The notes: generated from the letters alone by a model not told the origin. A stretch of DNA of 64,000 nucleotides from Mesostigma viride (GCA_009746045.1 RPFO01000348.1:1243801-1307800), one strand, 5' to 3'; positions 19,901 through 32,345 are shown, counted from the stretch's first letter. Made by a program: numbers and translations.

Positions 19901-22900
19901 CTCCCCCCACACCTGCCCTCCTCCTCCCCCCACACCTGCCCTCCTCCTCCCCCCACGCCTGCCCTCCTCCTCCCCCCACACCTGCCCTCCTCCTCCCCCC
20001 ACGCCTGCCCTCCTCCTCCCCCCACACCTGCCCTCCTCCTCCCCCCACGCCTGCCCTCCTCTCACACCTGCCCTCCTCCTCCCCCCACGCCTGCCCCAGT
20101 CGGACGGCCGTCCCATCGCGGGCCACATCAACGTAGGCCCCGCCATGTTGTCGGGCGCCAGCATGCGCGCGGATAAGATGGCCCGCTACCTGATGCACGA
20201 GATCGTCCACGTGCTCGGCTTCTCGTCCAGCCTGTACAAGTACTACCTGGACGATGACGGCCGGCCGTACCACCAGGTTACCCTGACGGTGCCCTCGCCA
20301 GGGCTCAAGCACAAGCTGCCCTTGCCACCAGGGGTGGACCCCAGCGGGAATGGGTCCAGCATGGGTGAGCGGGCAGGAAGAGAGGAGGATACAGTGAGAA
20401 GGGGGGACGGGAGTGCTAGAGCGGATGCCGTCCGAGAGGCGCGGCAGGAGGGACAGGAGGATGGATATGCTGGCGCACCCGCTACCGTCTCGCTACTGGC
20501 TACGCCACGCGTGGTGGCGATGGCGCGCCAGTATTACAACTGCCCAGACTTACAGGTAAGAAGTGATGGTGGTGTGCTCTGCTTTCTTACTGCCTGTTGC
20601 CATGCAATGCATTTTGAACAGCGAGTGTTCTGTAGAAAAGCAAAAAGGGGCCGTGTAATTTGCTCGTATTTTGGTCAAGTACAGCAAGGTCTCTTTCATT
20701 AGGACCAGGCTACATCGCTTTAAGATGCTTTCGTCACCTGCGATCCTGTTTTTATTTTTCCGATTCCGCGTTGTCTAGTACTTGCCACTGCAGCTTTGTT
20801 GCCCTGGACCTGGCAGCCTGAGCAACTTGTTATGGGAGATCACAGCAGGCGCCATTACCAGCTACGCAGCATCGCAAACTGTCTTTGTCACTGGCTGATG
20901 GGTGGGCTGAATTCCTTGCCTTTATTGCCAACCAATGCCACATTGGCCATGGGTGGGCAGGTCGGCTGGGTGTGGGCTGCGTGCCATTATCGCTCAGCAT
21001 GAGCCGAGCATGCTGACTGATGATGTATGACCACGGCAAGTCCACCAGCGATACGCGATACTCACCACCGGTGGGCACGTGGTCTGGGTCTCCAAACGCA
21101 TGTGGTGTACTGCAGGGCCTGGAGCTGGAGGACTACCAGGAGCCGAGCATGCCAGGGTCCCACTGGGAGGTACGGAAGCCAAGCCTCTTCCGATCATTGT
21201 GTGCGTCGGACCATCACATGTGTGTGGCGTGCCGTGCCGCGGTGGGATGGGATGGGATGGGATGGGATGGGATGGGGTGGGATGCGGTGGGATGGGATGG
21301 GATGGGATGGGATGGGATGGGATGGGATGGGATGGGATGGGATGGGATGGGATGGGATGGGATGGGATGGGATGGGATGGGATGGGATGGGATGGGATGG
21401 GATGGGATGGGATGGGATGGGATGGGATGGGATGGGATGGGATGGGATGGGATGGGATGGGATGGGATGGGATGGGATGGGATGGGATGGGATGGGATGG
21501 GATGGGATGGGATGGGATGGGATGGGATGGGATGGGATGGGATGGGATGGGATGGGATGGGATGGGATGGGATGGGATGGGATGGGATGGGATGGGATGG
21601 GATGGGATGGGATGGGATGGGATGGGATGGGATGGGATGGGATGGGATGGGATGGGATGGGATGCGCTGTGCTGTGCTGTGCGTACGTGCACACATGCAT
21701 GTGTCGGTGGGCCGGTGGCTCCTCCTCCTATTCTCATGAGTTGAGCCTTATATGCCAACAAATGGTTGTGGCTCATCACGGCAGTTCCATGCATTATGGT
21801 CTCGGACAAATAATAATCAGGAGCGTCTCCTCCAGAGTGGGTGGCATGTGCCAATCCACCTTTCCAGTCTCCCCTGACATGAACCTACACTTGCTCTCGT
21901 CCCTTCGTATGTGTGGCCTCACGAAATTAACTACTACTCCAGAACAAGTTGTGATGCGAGTCCCTTGAGCACATCCCTCATATGCCGGACTAGGGTTGTC
22001 CTCATCACATACCCCGCAGAAACGCCTCCTCCAAAACGAGTTCATGACGGCCAGCAGCTCCTCCGACGCGATGGTCGTCTCCTCGATGACCCTGGCGCTG
22101 CTGGAGGACACCGGCTGGTATGTGGCCGACTACAGGCTGGCGGAGCGCATCAGCTGGGGGCAAGGGCAGGGCTGCGCGTTCGCACAGGGAGGGTGCCCCG
22201 GGCTGCTGGAGGGTGGCCACAGCTGCCAGGTGCCATATTCAGTGTTCGCGGCGAGGGTGGGCACGGGCAAGGCGCAAGGATGCACTTCGGATCGCAGTGC
22301 CAAAGCGTGAGTCCTGGAGCAGTCTCTTTGATCGGGTTGCATTGTGTCCTATGGGCGATGATATGTCTTGGGCTCCAGCAAGCCAGCTTCACATTTTCTC
22401 CATTTGGTTACAGGTGCCGGCCCGTAGTTTTGCTCTTCTATGAATTCTAGTTTGCTACTCTATGCCCCCATTCCGCTTTTCGACGCCCCTCCTCGCTAGT
22501 TTGCAATACTATGCCCCTATAGTTTGCTATGCTGCACCACCACTATAGTTTGCTATCCTGCACCCTAAAGTTTGCTATCTGCACCACCCCTGTGGTTTGC
22601 TATCCTGCACCCCTAAAGTTTGCTATCTGCACCACCACTATAGTTTGCTATCCTGCACCCCTAAAGTTTGCTATTCTGCACCATCCCTATAGTTTGCTAT
22701 CCTGTACCACCCCTAAAGTTTGCTATCCTACACCACCCCTAAAGTTTTTTATCCTGCACCATCCCTATAGTTTGCTTTCCTGCACCACCCCTATAGTTTG
22801 CTAGTGCGCATCTCGAAAGTTTGCTTTAAGTGATGCCCACCGGTTTCCCTACATCCACGTCTCTATTGCTGTTGCTGTCCTAGCAGCCTTCATGCTGCCA

Positions 22901-25900
22901 GCAGGCTCGCGGTTGCGCAGCCACCTTGCTCTCTCCATCTCCATTGGCCATCGTAGCTGATACCAGAACTGTCATCCCCAGAATAGCCTTGTTGAGCGTT
23001 ATGACCATCTACCCTCGCATTTCGCTTGCGTATAGCACACACTATCTCTTCTGGGCAAGTATGTTCTCTGTTTTACCTACACTCTCTTGTTTATAGAGGC
23101 TTGTTTATAGAGGCTTCTTGTTGAGGCTTCTTGTTGAGGCTTCTTGTTAGAGGCTTCCAGTTGGCTGCCAGTGCCTCCAGGGCCGCCAAACAACAGGGCT
23201 GCCCGCTGAGCTGCAGAATGGGGAGCACGGCTGTTTCTGTGCAACAAGTAGCTTATTTGTGCGCTTGGCACATGCGCGCGAACGGGTCAACTCGTCGACC
23301 CCGGATCGACCCGGCAACGCCCTCATGTACTCATTCTGCATGGCTCCTCTGAGGCATATCCTGCGTGGGCGCCACCGAGCCTATAGGTGCCATTGATGAC
23401 ATGCAATCCATGGATGAGCACTATCCATGCTACCAAGTATGATGTGATCCAATGATGCCATCTGTGCCGTTGATCTTACCCGCAATGTTGTCGCTGCCAT
23501 CCCTCCAGCTATTGCTCCGCAAAGCTGCACGCGGCGCCGCTCCCCGCCGAGTACCAGTTCTTCGAGGACCCCCGCATGGGGGGGAGCGACGCGTTTGCAG
23601 GTAGGTGGCCATGTCCGGGTGTGTGGGTCGTGATGCGTTCGCGTGTTTGTGCCATGGGCGGCCATGACGCGTTCGCAAGGAGCGGATCTCGTATGGATCC
23701 TTTGTGCCGAGGAGCCAAAGATATTCCGTACAATTTGAACCTAACTGCCGTGACACGTTTGCAACTAGCGGATGCCTGCTTGGTTTTGCGATGCCCTGCA
23801 GGTGTGGCCGTGTCTTCCCTGTGTCGATCGTGTTTGCCATGTGTGGATCGTACCCCTACAACTTTCTAGGCAAGCAAATGGCGGTGGTGTCAGGCAAGAG
23901 GGTGAGGGCGTTGATTACCCCCAAACTTTTAGTCTCCCCACCCCAAACGATGGGTCAGTGCACTACCTTTCTGTCACCCTGGAATGCATGCATGTGCGTG
24001 CCCCAGTCACTCGCACAAGTGCTTATCATCTTGGTTTCTTTGAAGAACGGCCACAATGCCTAATCCATGCATGAAATACCGGGTTCTGCAGTTCTCTGCC
24101 GGCATGCTCCCGCTGGAAAGAAACCGGTGGATACAAACGTAGGAAGAATCTTGTTCCCTTACTACATTCCTGGTAGAAGCCACATCACAAATGGGTGGTC
24201 CATTCCTGGTAGAAGCCACATCACAAATGGGTGGTCCATTCCTGGTAGAAGCCACATCACAAATGGGTGGTCCATTCCTGGTAGAAGCCACATCACAAAT
24301 GGGTGGTCCATTCCTGGTAGAAGCCACATTACAAATGGGTGGTCCATTCCTGGTAGAAGCCACATCACAAATGGGTGGTCCATTCCTGGTAGAAGCCACA
24401 TCACAAATGGGTGGTCCATTCCTGGTAGAAGCCACATCACAAATGGGTGGTCCATTCCTGGTAGAAGCCACATCACAAATGGGTGGTCCAACATCAGGTG
24501 GAAGTTGGCACTTGCCATTCGCGTCCTTTCCCGCTTGCCTTGGATGCAAGCCCCTTGCCTTGGACGCAGGCCGATTGCCTCGGGGCTTGGCTGCAAGCCC
24601 ATGGACAACCTGATTATAACCCGCATGGCCACTGACACTGCTCCCATGCCTGTGCTCGCTGCCCATGCGTTGTCTGATTCATGCTGTACGCCGTATGGCA
24701 TCACGCGGCGCCCACCCAGACTTCTGCCCGATCCTCCAACCCTTCAAGAACGGCCTCTGCAAGGTCCCCCCCGCGACGCTCGAACTGCAACAAGACGATC
24801 GCAGCACCGGAATCTACGGGGAGGAGTTTGGGGACGCCAGCATCTGCCTGGAAACCTCCCTGCGGCCGGCCCCTGTCCGCCGTCCCCTGAAGCCGCTTCC
24901 TGGCAGGGAGCGCGCGAAGACCCTCGAGCTAATCCAGCGAGCCGCAGCCACGCGTCGAGTGACCCATGTGACAGCCCCACACTCTCAACCATACGCTCCC
25001 ATCGCCAATGTCTCCCCCATAGTGCCGTCTACCCAGGCTAAGCGGCCCTCAGGCCAGCTTGACTCGCCCTCTAGACCTGAGGCTAGCATGCCTGCCAGAC
25101 AGGCAACAGGGAAACGCTCCCATGGGGGCAAGCATGGGGAACATGAGGCTGAAGGGAAACGCTCCCATCGGGGCAAGCGGGATGCTGGCATCCGCCGCTG
25201 CTACCGGGTGGTTCCCGGCGGTTGGGGCGGGGGGGACCGGACAGGCCCTCCCCGTATCACCTTCAAATGCGAGAAAAGAGACGTGAAACCAATTCCCTTT
25301 GCCATCAGCGGCGCGCACGGGCTGAGGTCGTGGTCCTCAGGAGCGTCGCTCGCGGGAACCGTGTATGGGGACGTGGATATGAACGAGGGGAAGCGGGCAG
25401 TCATGGCCAGCAGGCGTCACATGGGCAGAAGCGCTGCAGGAAGTAGAAGTGATGTGGACAGAAGCGGTGTCGGCGTAAGTGAGGCAGGCAGGCTGACGGC
25501 GCAGCACGGCAAGGAGGCCCTCCCAAGGATGCGCCACCTGTACGGCGACGGCGGCCACAGGGCCGGCATGTGGCCGCGCGTAGGCTTCCTATCTCGCAAC
25601 AGTATCACGAGTGCAGAGGACTCACGTGCAGGGAATGCTTCTTTTGCCAAGCGGCTACCCGTGCCTTTGTGGATCACGTACGAGGGGCAGTTATCGGGAG
25701 AGGACCTGCGAACCACGGTCAGCACGCCTGGCATCACGGATCACGTTTTGCATGGTAGGGACGGGAGACATGCCGGTGACATCATGCAGACGCCACCGTA
25801 TGTGCTTAGAGCAGGCCACGGGGCGCCGCCAGCAGTCCCCCCACCGCTGACATTAGCGTCGCGCTATCTGGGACCAGCTTCCACCGCCAAAGTCGCAAGA

Positions 25901-28900
25901 TGTCGAGCCGCGGGTGACCCTGGCAGGGACGTGGATAGCGTCGCCACTGGGGTCAGTGATGGCAGCCAGGTGTGGGTTGACCCATCGAACGTGTCGCAGG
26001 CGGGGGTGGACGCGCAGGCGGGGGTGGACATGCTGGCTGGTCTGGGCCTGTCACTGTCTCATCAGGTGGTGGAGGAGGGCATGGTGGAGCAAGGTAGGGC
26101 TCGAGCTACGAGCGGGTCTGACAAGAAACGCTCTCCGCCAGTGCTGGGACGCTCCCTGCCCCCTGCCAGGGACAGCCGTGGCGCGAGGCATGGGGATGCT
26201 AGTCCCAGGCGTGGTGAAGATAACAGGGAGGACGAAGGTGCTCGTGATGGCGCAGAGGAGGATGTTGTCTCGGGCGGTTGCTTCCCTCACCAGTGCACCA
26301 CTGACGGCTCGCTGCGCATAAAGGTGGGCCCGTAGTAACTTAAGCATAATTAAGATAAGCAACCCACAAGTAAGATTGGCTATGATAAACAACCCCAGCC
26401 GCATGATGAAGCAGCAAGTAAGTCTAATTATAGCAGCCCTGGCTGGCAGCATGCTCTGGATTGAAGGAGCCTTTTTTCTTTTTACAGTGTGTATTATCGG
26501 GCTGTGCAAGCACCGCAGCGGAACAGTTCACACAAAACAGGCCCTTGCACAATCAGGCGTGAAGCCAGCGTATGGTTTGTTGGCCGAAGCCGGCTTCCAT
26601 CTCTAGAAAGGCAGGCCTGGCTGTGCTAACGCCAAAGCAGGTAAAAATTAGGTGCCTTCTTGTTACGAACGTGGCCTTCATGCCACTGTGCATGCGTCAG
26701 GTCAATGGGTTGACCTCCCTGAACGCATGTTGGTCTATGTTTCTTTCTTTGCCAGAGGTAGTCGGCTGAATTCTGGCGATACTAGCCTATAGCTGTCATT
26801 CTCACTCACGATAGCTGCTGCATCGTCTGTGGCTGTGCCCTCACCATCTCTACTCATGTGCCCTCATGTGCCCACATGTGCCCACACGTGCCCTACTGTG
26901 CCCCCTCTGGGACAGGTGTCGGGCTCCAGAAGTTCGGAACATCATGAGAACGATCCAACGTGGCGGGATGGCTACTCCCACAGGGGCCACTGGTTGGAAT
27001 GCCCCCGCCAGGGTGGGCCAGTAACCCTAGACGGCCACTTGGGCACGCTTCTCTGTCCCCCAGCTTCGGAGGTTTGCCCCCAACCCCCGCAGGTCTCCCG
27101 GAGCCATCGACTTGGGCCGGACGACCTGGCTGCTCCTGGGTTGCCAGCAGAAGGAGCCGCCGCCTCCATGATGGCAAAGGACGTGGAGGTGGGTGTGCTT
27201 GAGGGAGGCAACAACCCCGTGGTAGAAGCTGTGCCCATTGACGACGAGGGTAGTATCGAGCAGAGCATGATGAGTTCTGGTATCCGTCCCCATGTACCGG
27301 TGGCACAGGGTCCAAAGCAGCTCATTGGAGCTGGGTTTGGACCCCCCCCCACTCCCTACCCTGAGGACAACGCGGAACCCTCCATTCTCCTGGACTTGGC
27401 AGGTCGTCGAGGTGTGCGTTCTAGCCCACTCGGCACCCCTGTTGGCGGCGGCTCCTTCAACCAGGTGGTACCGGCCACTAGGGCAGGGACCAAAGAAGTG
27501 CGCAACGATCCAAGGGCACCGACGTGGCGAACGGAGATTGGAAACCAACCTGAGGCCAACGATGGCCGTGGAAACGATGGGTACATCAGGACCAAGCCTT
27601 TTTGGAAGCTTGGTAATGACGGCGGGGCGATGCGTAATGCAGCCAAGTCTCAGGGCAATAAAGCGGCGTCACAGCCGCTGTTTGTGTCCGTAAACCCGCG
27701 CCAGGGCCCTGTTGTGGGTGGCAATGAGTGCCAGATTCGCGTCTCTGGCATCGCGAGCTCTGGAGACACAGGCAGCGCGAGAGAGCTCGCGGACCGTTTC
27801 CAAGTCACGCTGTCGATGTCTGGTGGCGGTGGTTCCGGTAGCAAAGCGAGCTTCAACCCCTTGGATGGTAGTCATGCTTCTCCTACCCATGGCGGTCCCC
27901 TCATCCAGGGTCCCCCTGGCAGGTCATATCGGAGCCCGACCCGTTCAATCGAGGGGCCGCCCGGGCAAATCCAGGCTCGGGGATTCTTCCTCACGCACAC
28001 ACATGCCGGAGCAATAGGTTATCCTGATGCCAGAAGGATGGGGCGATATGGCCTTGCAAGGGAAGGGGGGCTCCACGCAGAAGATGATGCTGCACGGTTG
28101 CGGGACTCTGAGGGTGAGGGCACCCAATGGCATCTGGGCCGCATCGTGGGGGATGCCAGCAACGGTGACGGGGCCGGTCTAGTCGACGCGGGATACTTGC
28201 CAGGGGATGTCACCCCCAATGCTAAACGCATCCAAGTGGAGGTGCTGGCCGTGAACAGCTTAGCCCAGGGGATGCAGCTCCCCAGCGCCCACCGGCGCAG
28301 CTGGCATGCCATTCGGACAATGCTGCGAGAGAAGAGTTCCAGTTGGCTCAGCTTTGCACTGGGGGGTAAGGGCAGTCGAGGAGGAGGAGGCAGTCATGGT
28401 AGTGGTGGTGGTGGAAGTGGTGGTGGAGGTGGTGGTGGTGGTGGTGGTGGCGGTGGCGGTGGCGGTGGCGGTGGCAGTGGTGGTAGTGCCATGGACGCCG
28501 CTCTGGAAGTGAAGGCGGATGCCCACAACGATCCAGAGGAGGGGTCCCTGCTGGGTGCCAACGACTTTGCGGCAGGTGATGTCATCCTTTCGGTCCGCAT
28601 CCCGCCGCTGCTCACGCTTTGTGCTGCGTTCCCCGAGGGGGACCCCGAGCAAGCGCCAGGTGGCATGTGGGGAGCGGCGCAGGTAGTGCTGCGGGGAAGA
28701 CGGGGCATGATGCACCAGTTGCCCTTGCAGGGGCTGGAAGCCTCTGTTGCATGGAGCGTGCGTGACGGTGATGGTCATCATGGTGCCAATATGCAGGCGC
28801 CAGCAGACTTGACATGGGGGAATGAGGATGCGGCAGGCAGGGTGGAGGAGGGCAGGAATGACAATCAAAATTTAGATATCTCGGGGGAGGATGTCATCAA

Positions 28901-29618
28901 TCCTGACCACGTGCCTGCAGACCCTGTGAATCCTGGCAAGGAGGGGTGGGACACCGTGTCAAGGTGGGGTGCGGTGCATCATGTCTGGGATGTGGGCGTG
29001 GCTGGGGCCGGCCAAGAGCTGCAGGACATGCACAACAATGGCCCTTGCGTACTGGACATTACAGTGACTAATGTTGCGACCGGCGTTAGTGTGACCGGTT
29101 ACGGGGCGTATACAACAGTGGCGCCTGGGAAATCAAGTAGAAAAAAGCGTGGCGGAGCCTCTGGGGAATCTCACCAGGGAGCTCTTGATGAAACGTCTGA
29201 GCCATCCACCGTGTACAGCATCCTGAGGGACATGATCAACGACCCCACCTACCGCCGCCCACACAGCCACGAGTGGCACCAGCGCTGGCTGTTCAGGCAT
29301 TGCGGCATCTGGTACGGCATCGCGTGGGACATCAGCGGGTCCCTGTCGCTCATGCTTGCTATTGCCTGGTGGCTTGCGGTCCATTTTGGGCCGTTCCTCA
29401 TGGTCGCTTGCTTTCTCGCCATGCTCGTGCGAGGTGCCCGGCGCCACGCGAGCATCTCGTCGTCGATGTCGCGACGGCTGCCGCTCTATTTGCCGGGTCC
29501 CGGATGTATAAGGCGGGCGATGCTGCGGCCGTCGATCGCGATAACGGCGCGCATGGGTCACAGGCTCACGTGGCAGCGTGCGACGAGGTCGGGTGGAACT
29601 GCTTTTAGAGTAGTGTAG
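13993..29618 (+). CDS. Leishmanolysin-like (M8) zinc metalloprotease, multi-exon
   Basis: Secreted, membrane-anchored peptidase of the leishmanolysin/GP63 family. Exons read so far: 13993-~14520 (signal peptide, then HHQCAHE), 15681-15761, ~17035-17183, 18389-18498, 20100-20276 (or to ~20365), ~20490-20555, 21116-21169, 22020-22229, ~23512-23600, 24720-26323, 26916-29618 (stop). Family marks in order: DSDLVLFVSA; GRPIAGHINVGP; the zinc site HEIVHVLGFS in exon 5; RQYYNCPDL; GSHWE with the third zinc His, spliced to KRLLQNEFMT (Met-turn); LEDTGWYVADY; DFCP; CFPHQC; LECPRQGG. Phases agree across most of these junctions. Exon 10 carries a roughly 400-residue low-complexity insertion between conserved blocks. 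The last exon adds an IPT/TIG-like stretch (27675-27840), a polyglycine tract (28380-28490) and a membrane segment (~29330-29440). Joins around exons 1-3 and 9 are unsettled. Confidence 0.88.
16806..16950 (+). repeat. ~47-bp tandem repeat in protease intron
   Basis: About three units containing CATTATTTATTCACTGTTAC and ATTAATTACATTACATC. AT-rich, intronic, no coding meaning. Confidence 0.75.
17171..17345 (+). repeat. Three tandem copies of an exon end plus splice donor
   Basis: The exon end and donor GCAGTGGAG|GTGGGCGCC (17175-17192) is followed by two degenerate copies at about 17231-17260 and 17290-17319 within ~60-bp units (each with CATCTA..AACA and TGCACTATTTACCGATGCAG). The second copy keeps a usable-looking donor, the third has GGACGTGTG. 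Confidence 0.75.
17350..17975 (+). repeat. 9-bp minisatellite (GGGCAGCAA/GGGCAGCCA)n
   Basis: About 70 units between two protease exons. It is open in several frames on both strands, giving collagen-like or Leu-Pro-rich phantom proteins; the conserved exons on both sides place it in an intron. Strongly G-rich on the coding strand. Confidence 0.9.
18005..18230 (+). repeat. ~23-bp minisatellite, C-rich
   Basis: About ten degenerate units of CCCCCAATAGTCCCCCGTAT in the same protease intron, followed by long C runs (18240-18300). Confidence 0.8.
18945..19805 (+). repeat. 43-bp tandem array, about 20 units
   Basis: Unit contains CCCCTCTATCACCCCCATCG and CTTGAYTCGCATCGCGTATC. Units differ by a few substitutions with no unique spacers, so this is a minisatellite, not CRISPR. 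It lies in the intron just before the HEXXH exon. Confidence 0.92.
19850..20095 (+). repeat. 23-bp pyrimidine-rich array abutting the acceptor of the catalytic exon
   Basis: About ten units of CCTGCCCTCCTCCTCCCCCC with ACG/ACA variants, ending in CTGCCCCAG, the acceptor used by the HEXXH exon at 20100. The array therefore supplies a very long polypyrimidine tract and many near-identical pseudo-acceptor contexts. Confidence 0.85.
21240..21664 (+). repeat. (GATGG)n satellite, about 85 units
   Basis: Near-perfect pentanucleotide array in the intron between the third-zinc-ligand exon (21116-21169) and the Met-turn exon (22020-22229). G-rich on the coding strand and potentially G-quadruplex forming. 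Confidence 0.95.
22500..22830 (+). repeat. ~28-31-bp degenerate repeat in protease intron
   Basis: About ten units of TAGTTTGCTATCCTGCACC with CCTATAG/CCTAAAG variants. Confidence 0.85.
24165..24490 (+). repeat. 36-bp repeat, nine near-identical units
   Basis: Unit includes CATTCCTGGTAGAAGCC and ACATCACAAATGGGTGGTC. Because 36 is a multiple of three, it is open in several frames on both strands. Conserved protease exons end at 23600 and resume at 24720, so it is treated as intronic. Confidence 0.9.
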
Positions 29619-30044
29619 CCCTTGGGTAGACGCGGGCCTTCGATCGTTATAACCTGTGAACAGGAAATCGTTTGTGATTGCCATCATGTCGCCCCCTCCA
29701 CGGACCGGTCTGATCCGTTAAGGATCCAACCGTGGTCATGACAACATGATTACCAGATGGCAGATGTCCACACTTCGATACCTAGCCGTATTGAGTGAAT
29801 ACGTGTGTATGTAGTGCTCGTACGCACTACACGGACCACGTAAAACTATTTTTTATCTAGTACAATGTCCAACTTGCTGGCACCACTCTACGGTACAAAG
29901 AGTCTTTTTCACATGCAGGTGGTTTGTTTAACACGTATGGCTATTTAAAATAGCGCCTTAATGATTGAGAATGAATGCGAAAGACCTTTGACTTCCTATG
30001 CGTCACAGCGCACGATGGTGGCTGCTTAGCTATAAGAATACTTG
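29619..30044. other. 3' flank of protease gene, no gene seen
   Basis: Contains the downstream region of the protease and AT-rich sequence (29840-29960). Nothing else is supported. Confidence 0.4.
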
Positions 30045-31260
30045 TTGTGCTATGGACTGCATCTTCTAAGGGGACTACGCCTCGCTTTACGACCTGTACG
30101 TGCCTCCATCTCCACGACCAAGGTCGCCTCCTCTTCAGCAACGGCAGCCGCTGGCAAGCGCCCACGGCAATGCCCTGCTTGGCTGCCCCCGCCCCCAGCT
30201 CCAGCACGCCATCCTCAACTCCCTTCTCCAGCGCTCTGACGGCGAGATCTGGGCTCCATCCATCTCCGCCTCCACCCTTCGTTCCATCCTCACGGAAGCC
30301 TTTCAGCAGCACGTGACCCCCCTTGCTGCTGACGTCGCAGCAATGGGTGGCCCGCTGGCTGCTGAACTTCCTCACCTCACCGCCACCTCCACTGCCATTT
30401 CCGCCTCCACTGCCGACATCAAAGCCCAGCTCCTCGACCTCGACCAACGCCTTCAAGCCACCGCCAACGCCCTTGAGAGCTTGCATGACACCGCCGGCCT
30501 CACTGCCCAGGCGGTGAAGGACATCGCCGCCCCAGCCGGCGCCTGCTGGCCCGGCCGGCGATGCTCCCTCCACCTGGGCGGAATTGCTTAAGCAGCACAC
30601 CACCTCCACCACCTCCACCATCTCGGCACAACTCAAGCAACAAGCCCTCGACCTTCGCGAGGAAGCCGACATCGCCCGGCGCAGCCACAATGTCATCGTC
30701 AAGCACTTCGACCAGCCGGCAGGTGAGACCTCCACGAGCCTTCTTGAGGCATTTAAGCGCGCCATTTTTGCCCCCATGTTACTCACTGGTGAGCTGGACA
30801 TGTCGGCTGTCCGCCTCCCCCACGCGCGGGGGAAGGCTGGCCCGGCACCCGTGCTCCTCACCTTAAGTACATGGCGCCGGCGGACAAGCTGGCGTTCCTT
30901 AAATGCCGCAAGAAGCTCTCGAGGACTCGCTTCACGCTGGACGACGACTTGACCCTGGCCCAGCAACAGCGGCGACGCGAGCTATGGCCGACCTACCTTC
31001 AGCTCCGGCAGAGCGCAGGGGCCGGGAAGCCGGTATACTGGAGGGGGGCGGTCATCCACGTTGACCACAAGCCCTGGCAGCCCCCTCCTGCCACCTCAGA
31101 CTAGGAATATATATACCAGTAGTGTAGATTAGTAAGGCTTAGCCTAGCATGTGGCCCACGCGCATGTGCGCCCATGATGGCCCCCATGGATGTTGCCTTC
31201 AGAATTTAGCCAAGCCATGCCTATAATGGCCAATGGGACCCCCATGGATGTTGCATTAAG
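30045..31260 (+). pseudogene. LINE ORF1 copy, 5'-truncated and frameshifted
   Basis: The sequence joins the ORF1 family at the equivalent of residue ~105 of the intact copy (GDYASLYDL preceded by ATGGACTGCATCTTC) and follows it to the same C-terminus (VYWRGAVIHVDHKPWQPPP) at the stop 31102-31104. It is broken into three frames with changes near 30530-30590 and 30860-30880. The 3' UTR to about 31260 matches 41210-41340 read on the minus strand. 5' truncation is the usual sign of target-primed reverse transcription. Not functional. Confidence 0.8.
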
Positions 31261-31774
31261 GGGAGGTGTGCCACCAAAACCCCCCAAAACTGGAATACAC
31301 TTGTTTCAATATGAATTCAATTGAATTATGCCCAGCCATGATTAGGGGCCCTAAATAACATGTTTAGTGAGTTATCCATGCATTCATTGAAGGTTCTACC
31401 CCCAACCATGCGCCGGTATCGCGCTAAAAATAGAAAAAGACGCTAATTAGGGCACAGTATGCCCCAGCCAATGCACACATCAATTCAGGCCAGCCATGAT
31501 ATTTTCCAAGCAGGTCGTGGGTGGCCAAAAATTAGAGCCACTCACAACCCATATCTGACATGCTTTAGAATTTTTATGCTCTTGCAAGTACAAAAACGCT
31601 GTTTTTCACACATGCCAAAAATAATAAAATACCAAACACATGTAAAATGGGCCAAACATGATATTTAAAATTCCATTAGTCATCGACACACACGCTCGCA
31701 AAATCTGGCTGCATTTGGACAAGCGGTGTGGAAGTTATGCTCTTTGGCAGCATGCCACCTGGGCGTCCATTATA
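31261..31774. other. AT-rich intergenic sequence, no gene seen
   Basis: Nothing recognisable on either strand. Confidence 0.4.
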
Positions 31775-32345
31775 CTAGTCACTGTCACTATCACTGCCAT
31801 TGTCACAGTCCTCTCCACAGCAAACTGGGCAGAACCAGGCCCCTTTGGGCACGCTAGGCAGCAGGGGGATCGTGCAGCTCAGATGGAGGCCTCCTTCGCA
31901 CCCGGATGAGCTGCACAGCAGAAAGGGGGCATCGTCGGGTGCGTCAGTCTTAGAGCAGCGCAAGCAAGGAATGTGGGCAGTGTCACACTCATCCTCATCA
32001 CCCTGCCCCCCAGTGGCAGCCCCCACCCACCCCATAGAACACCGCCTTGCTGTATGGGTGCTGGCCACGCTGCTTGTCCTTCTTGGCATCATCCCAGTGG
32101 TGGCCACGCTTTGTGCTATTGGCCTTTGCAGCCCCGGCCTTGAACTCTAGCGTCCGTTTCACCACCTGCTGGCGCTTCCTCTTGTTCCTCAGCTCATCCA
32201 GCTGTGCAAGGGCAGCGGGGGAGGTGTCTACACCCACAAGCAAACAGCTAGGCACCTCATCTGCCCTTACCTGCCCTCGGCATGGCCAACCTTGCAAGCG
32301 CAAGCATAGCAACACGATCGCTAGGCATACATGCCAAGAGAGCAT
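31775..32345 (-). CDS. PHD-finger protein, 3' part, with a frame break
   Basis: Minus strand. The C-terminal frame (31775-~32040) holds a complete C4HC3 PHD finger: CLRC, then C-SSSGC, LHLSC and WFCPVCC, followed by an acidic tail CDNGSDSDSD. PHD fingers read histone H3 tails in chromatin proteins and also occur in some retroelement ORF1 proteins. Upstream in another frame (about 32260-32010) is a basic coiled-coil-like stretch (LAQLDELRNKRKRQQVVKR) that looks like the same protein. The shift lies near 32005-32045, where G-rich sequence could be an indel or a ~32-base intron-like segment (GTGGGT...CAG). More exons probably lie upstream to about 33800, but I cannot define them. Host gene or transposon origin is undecided. 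Confidence 0.55.

Noticed and set aside
20994..21968. Long frames of Gly-Met-Gly-Trp-Asp or His-Pro-Ile-Pro-Ser repeats
   Set aside because: Produced by the (GATGG)n satellite; five-base units read open in multiple frames.
24067..24704. Repeat protein with 12-residue units on both strands
   Set aside because: 36-bp units are divisible by three and open everywhere; it lies between the protease exons ending 23600 and starting 24720.
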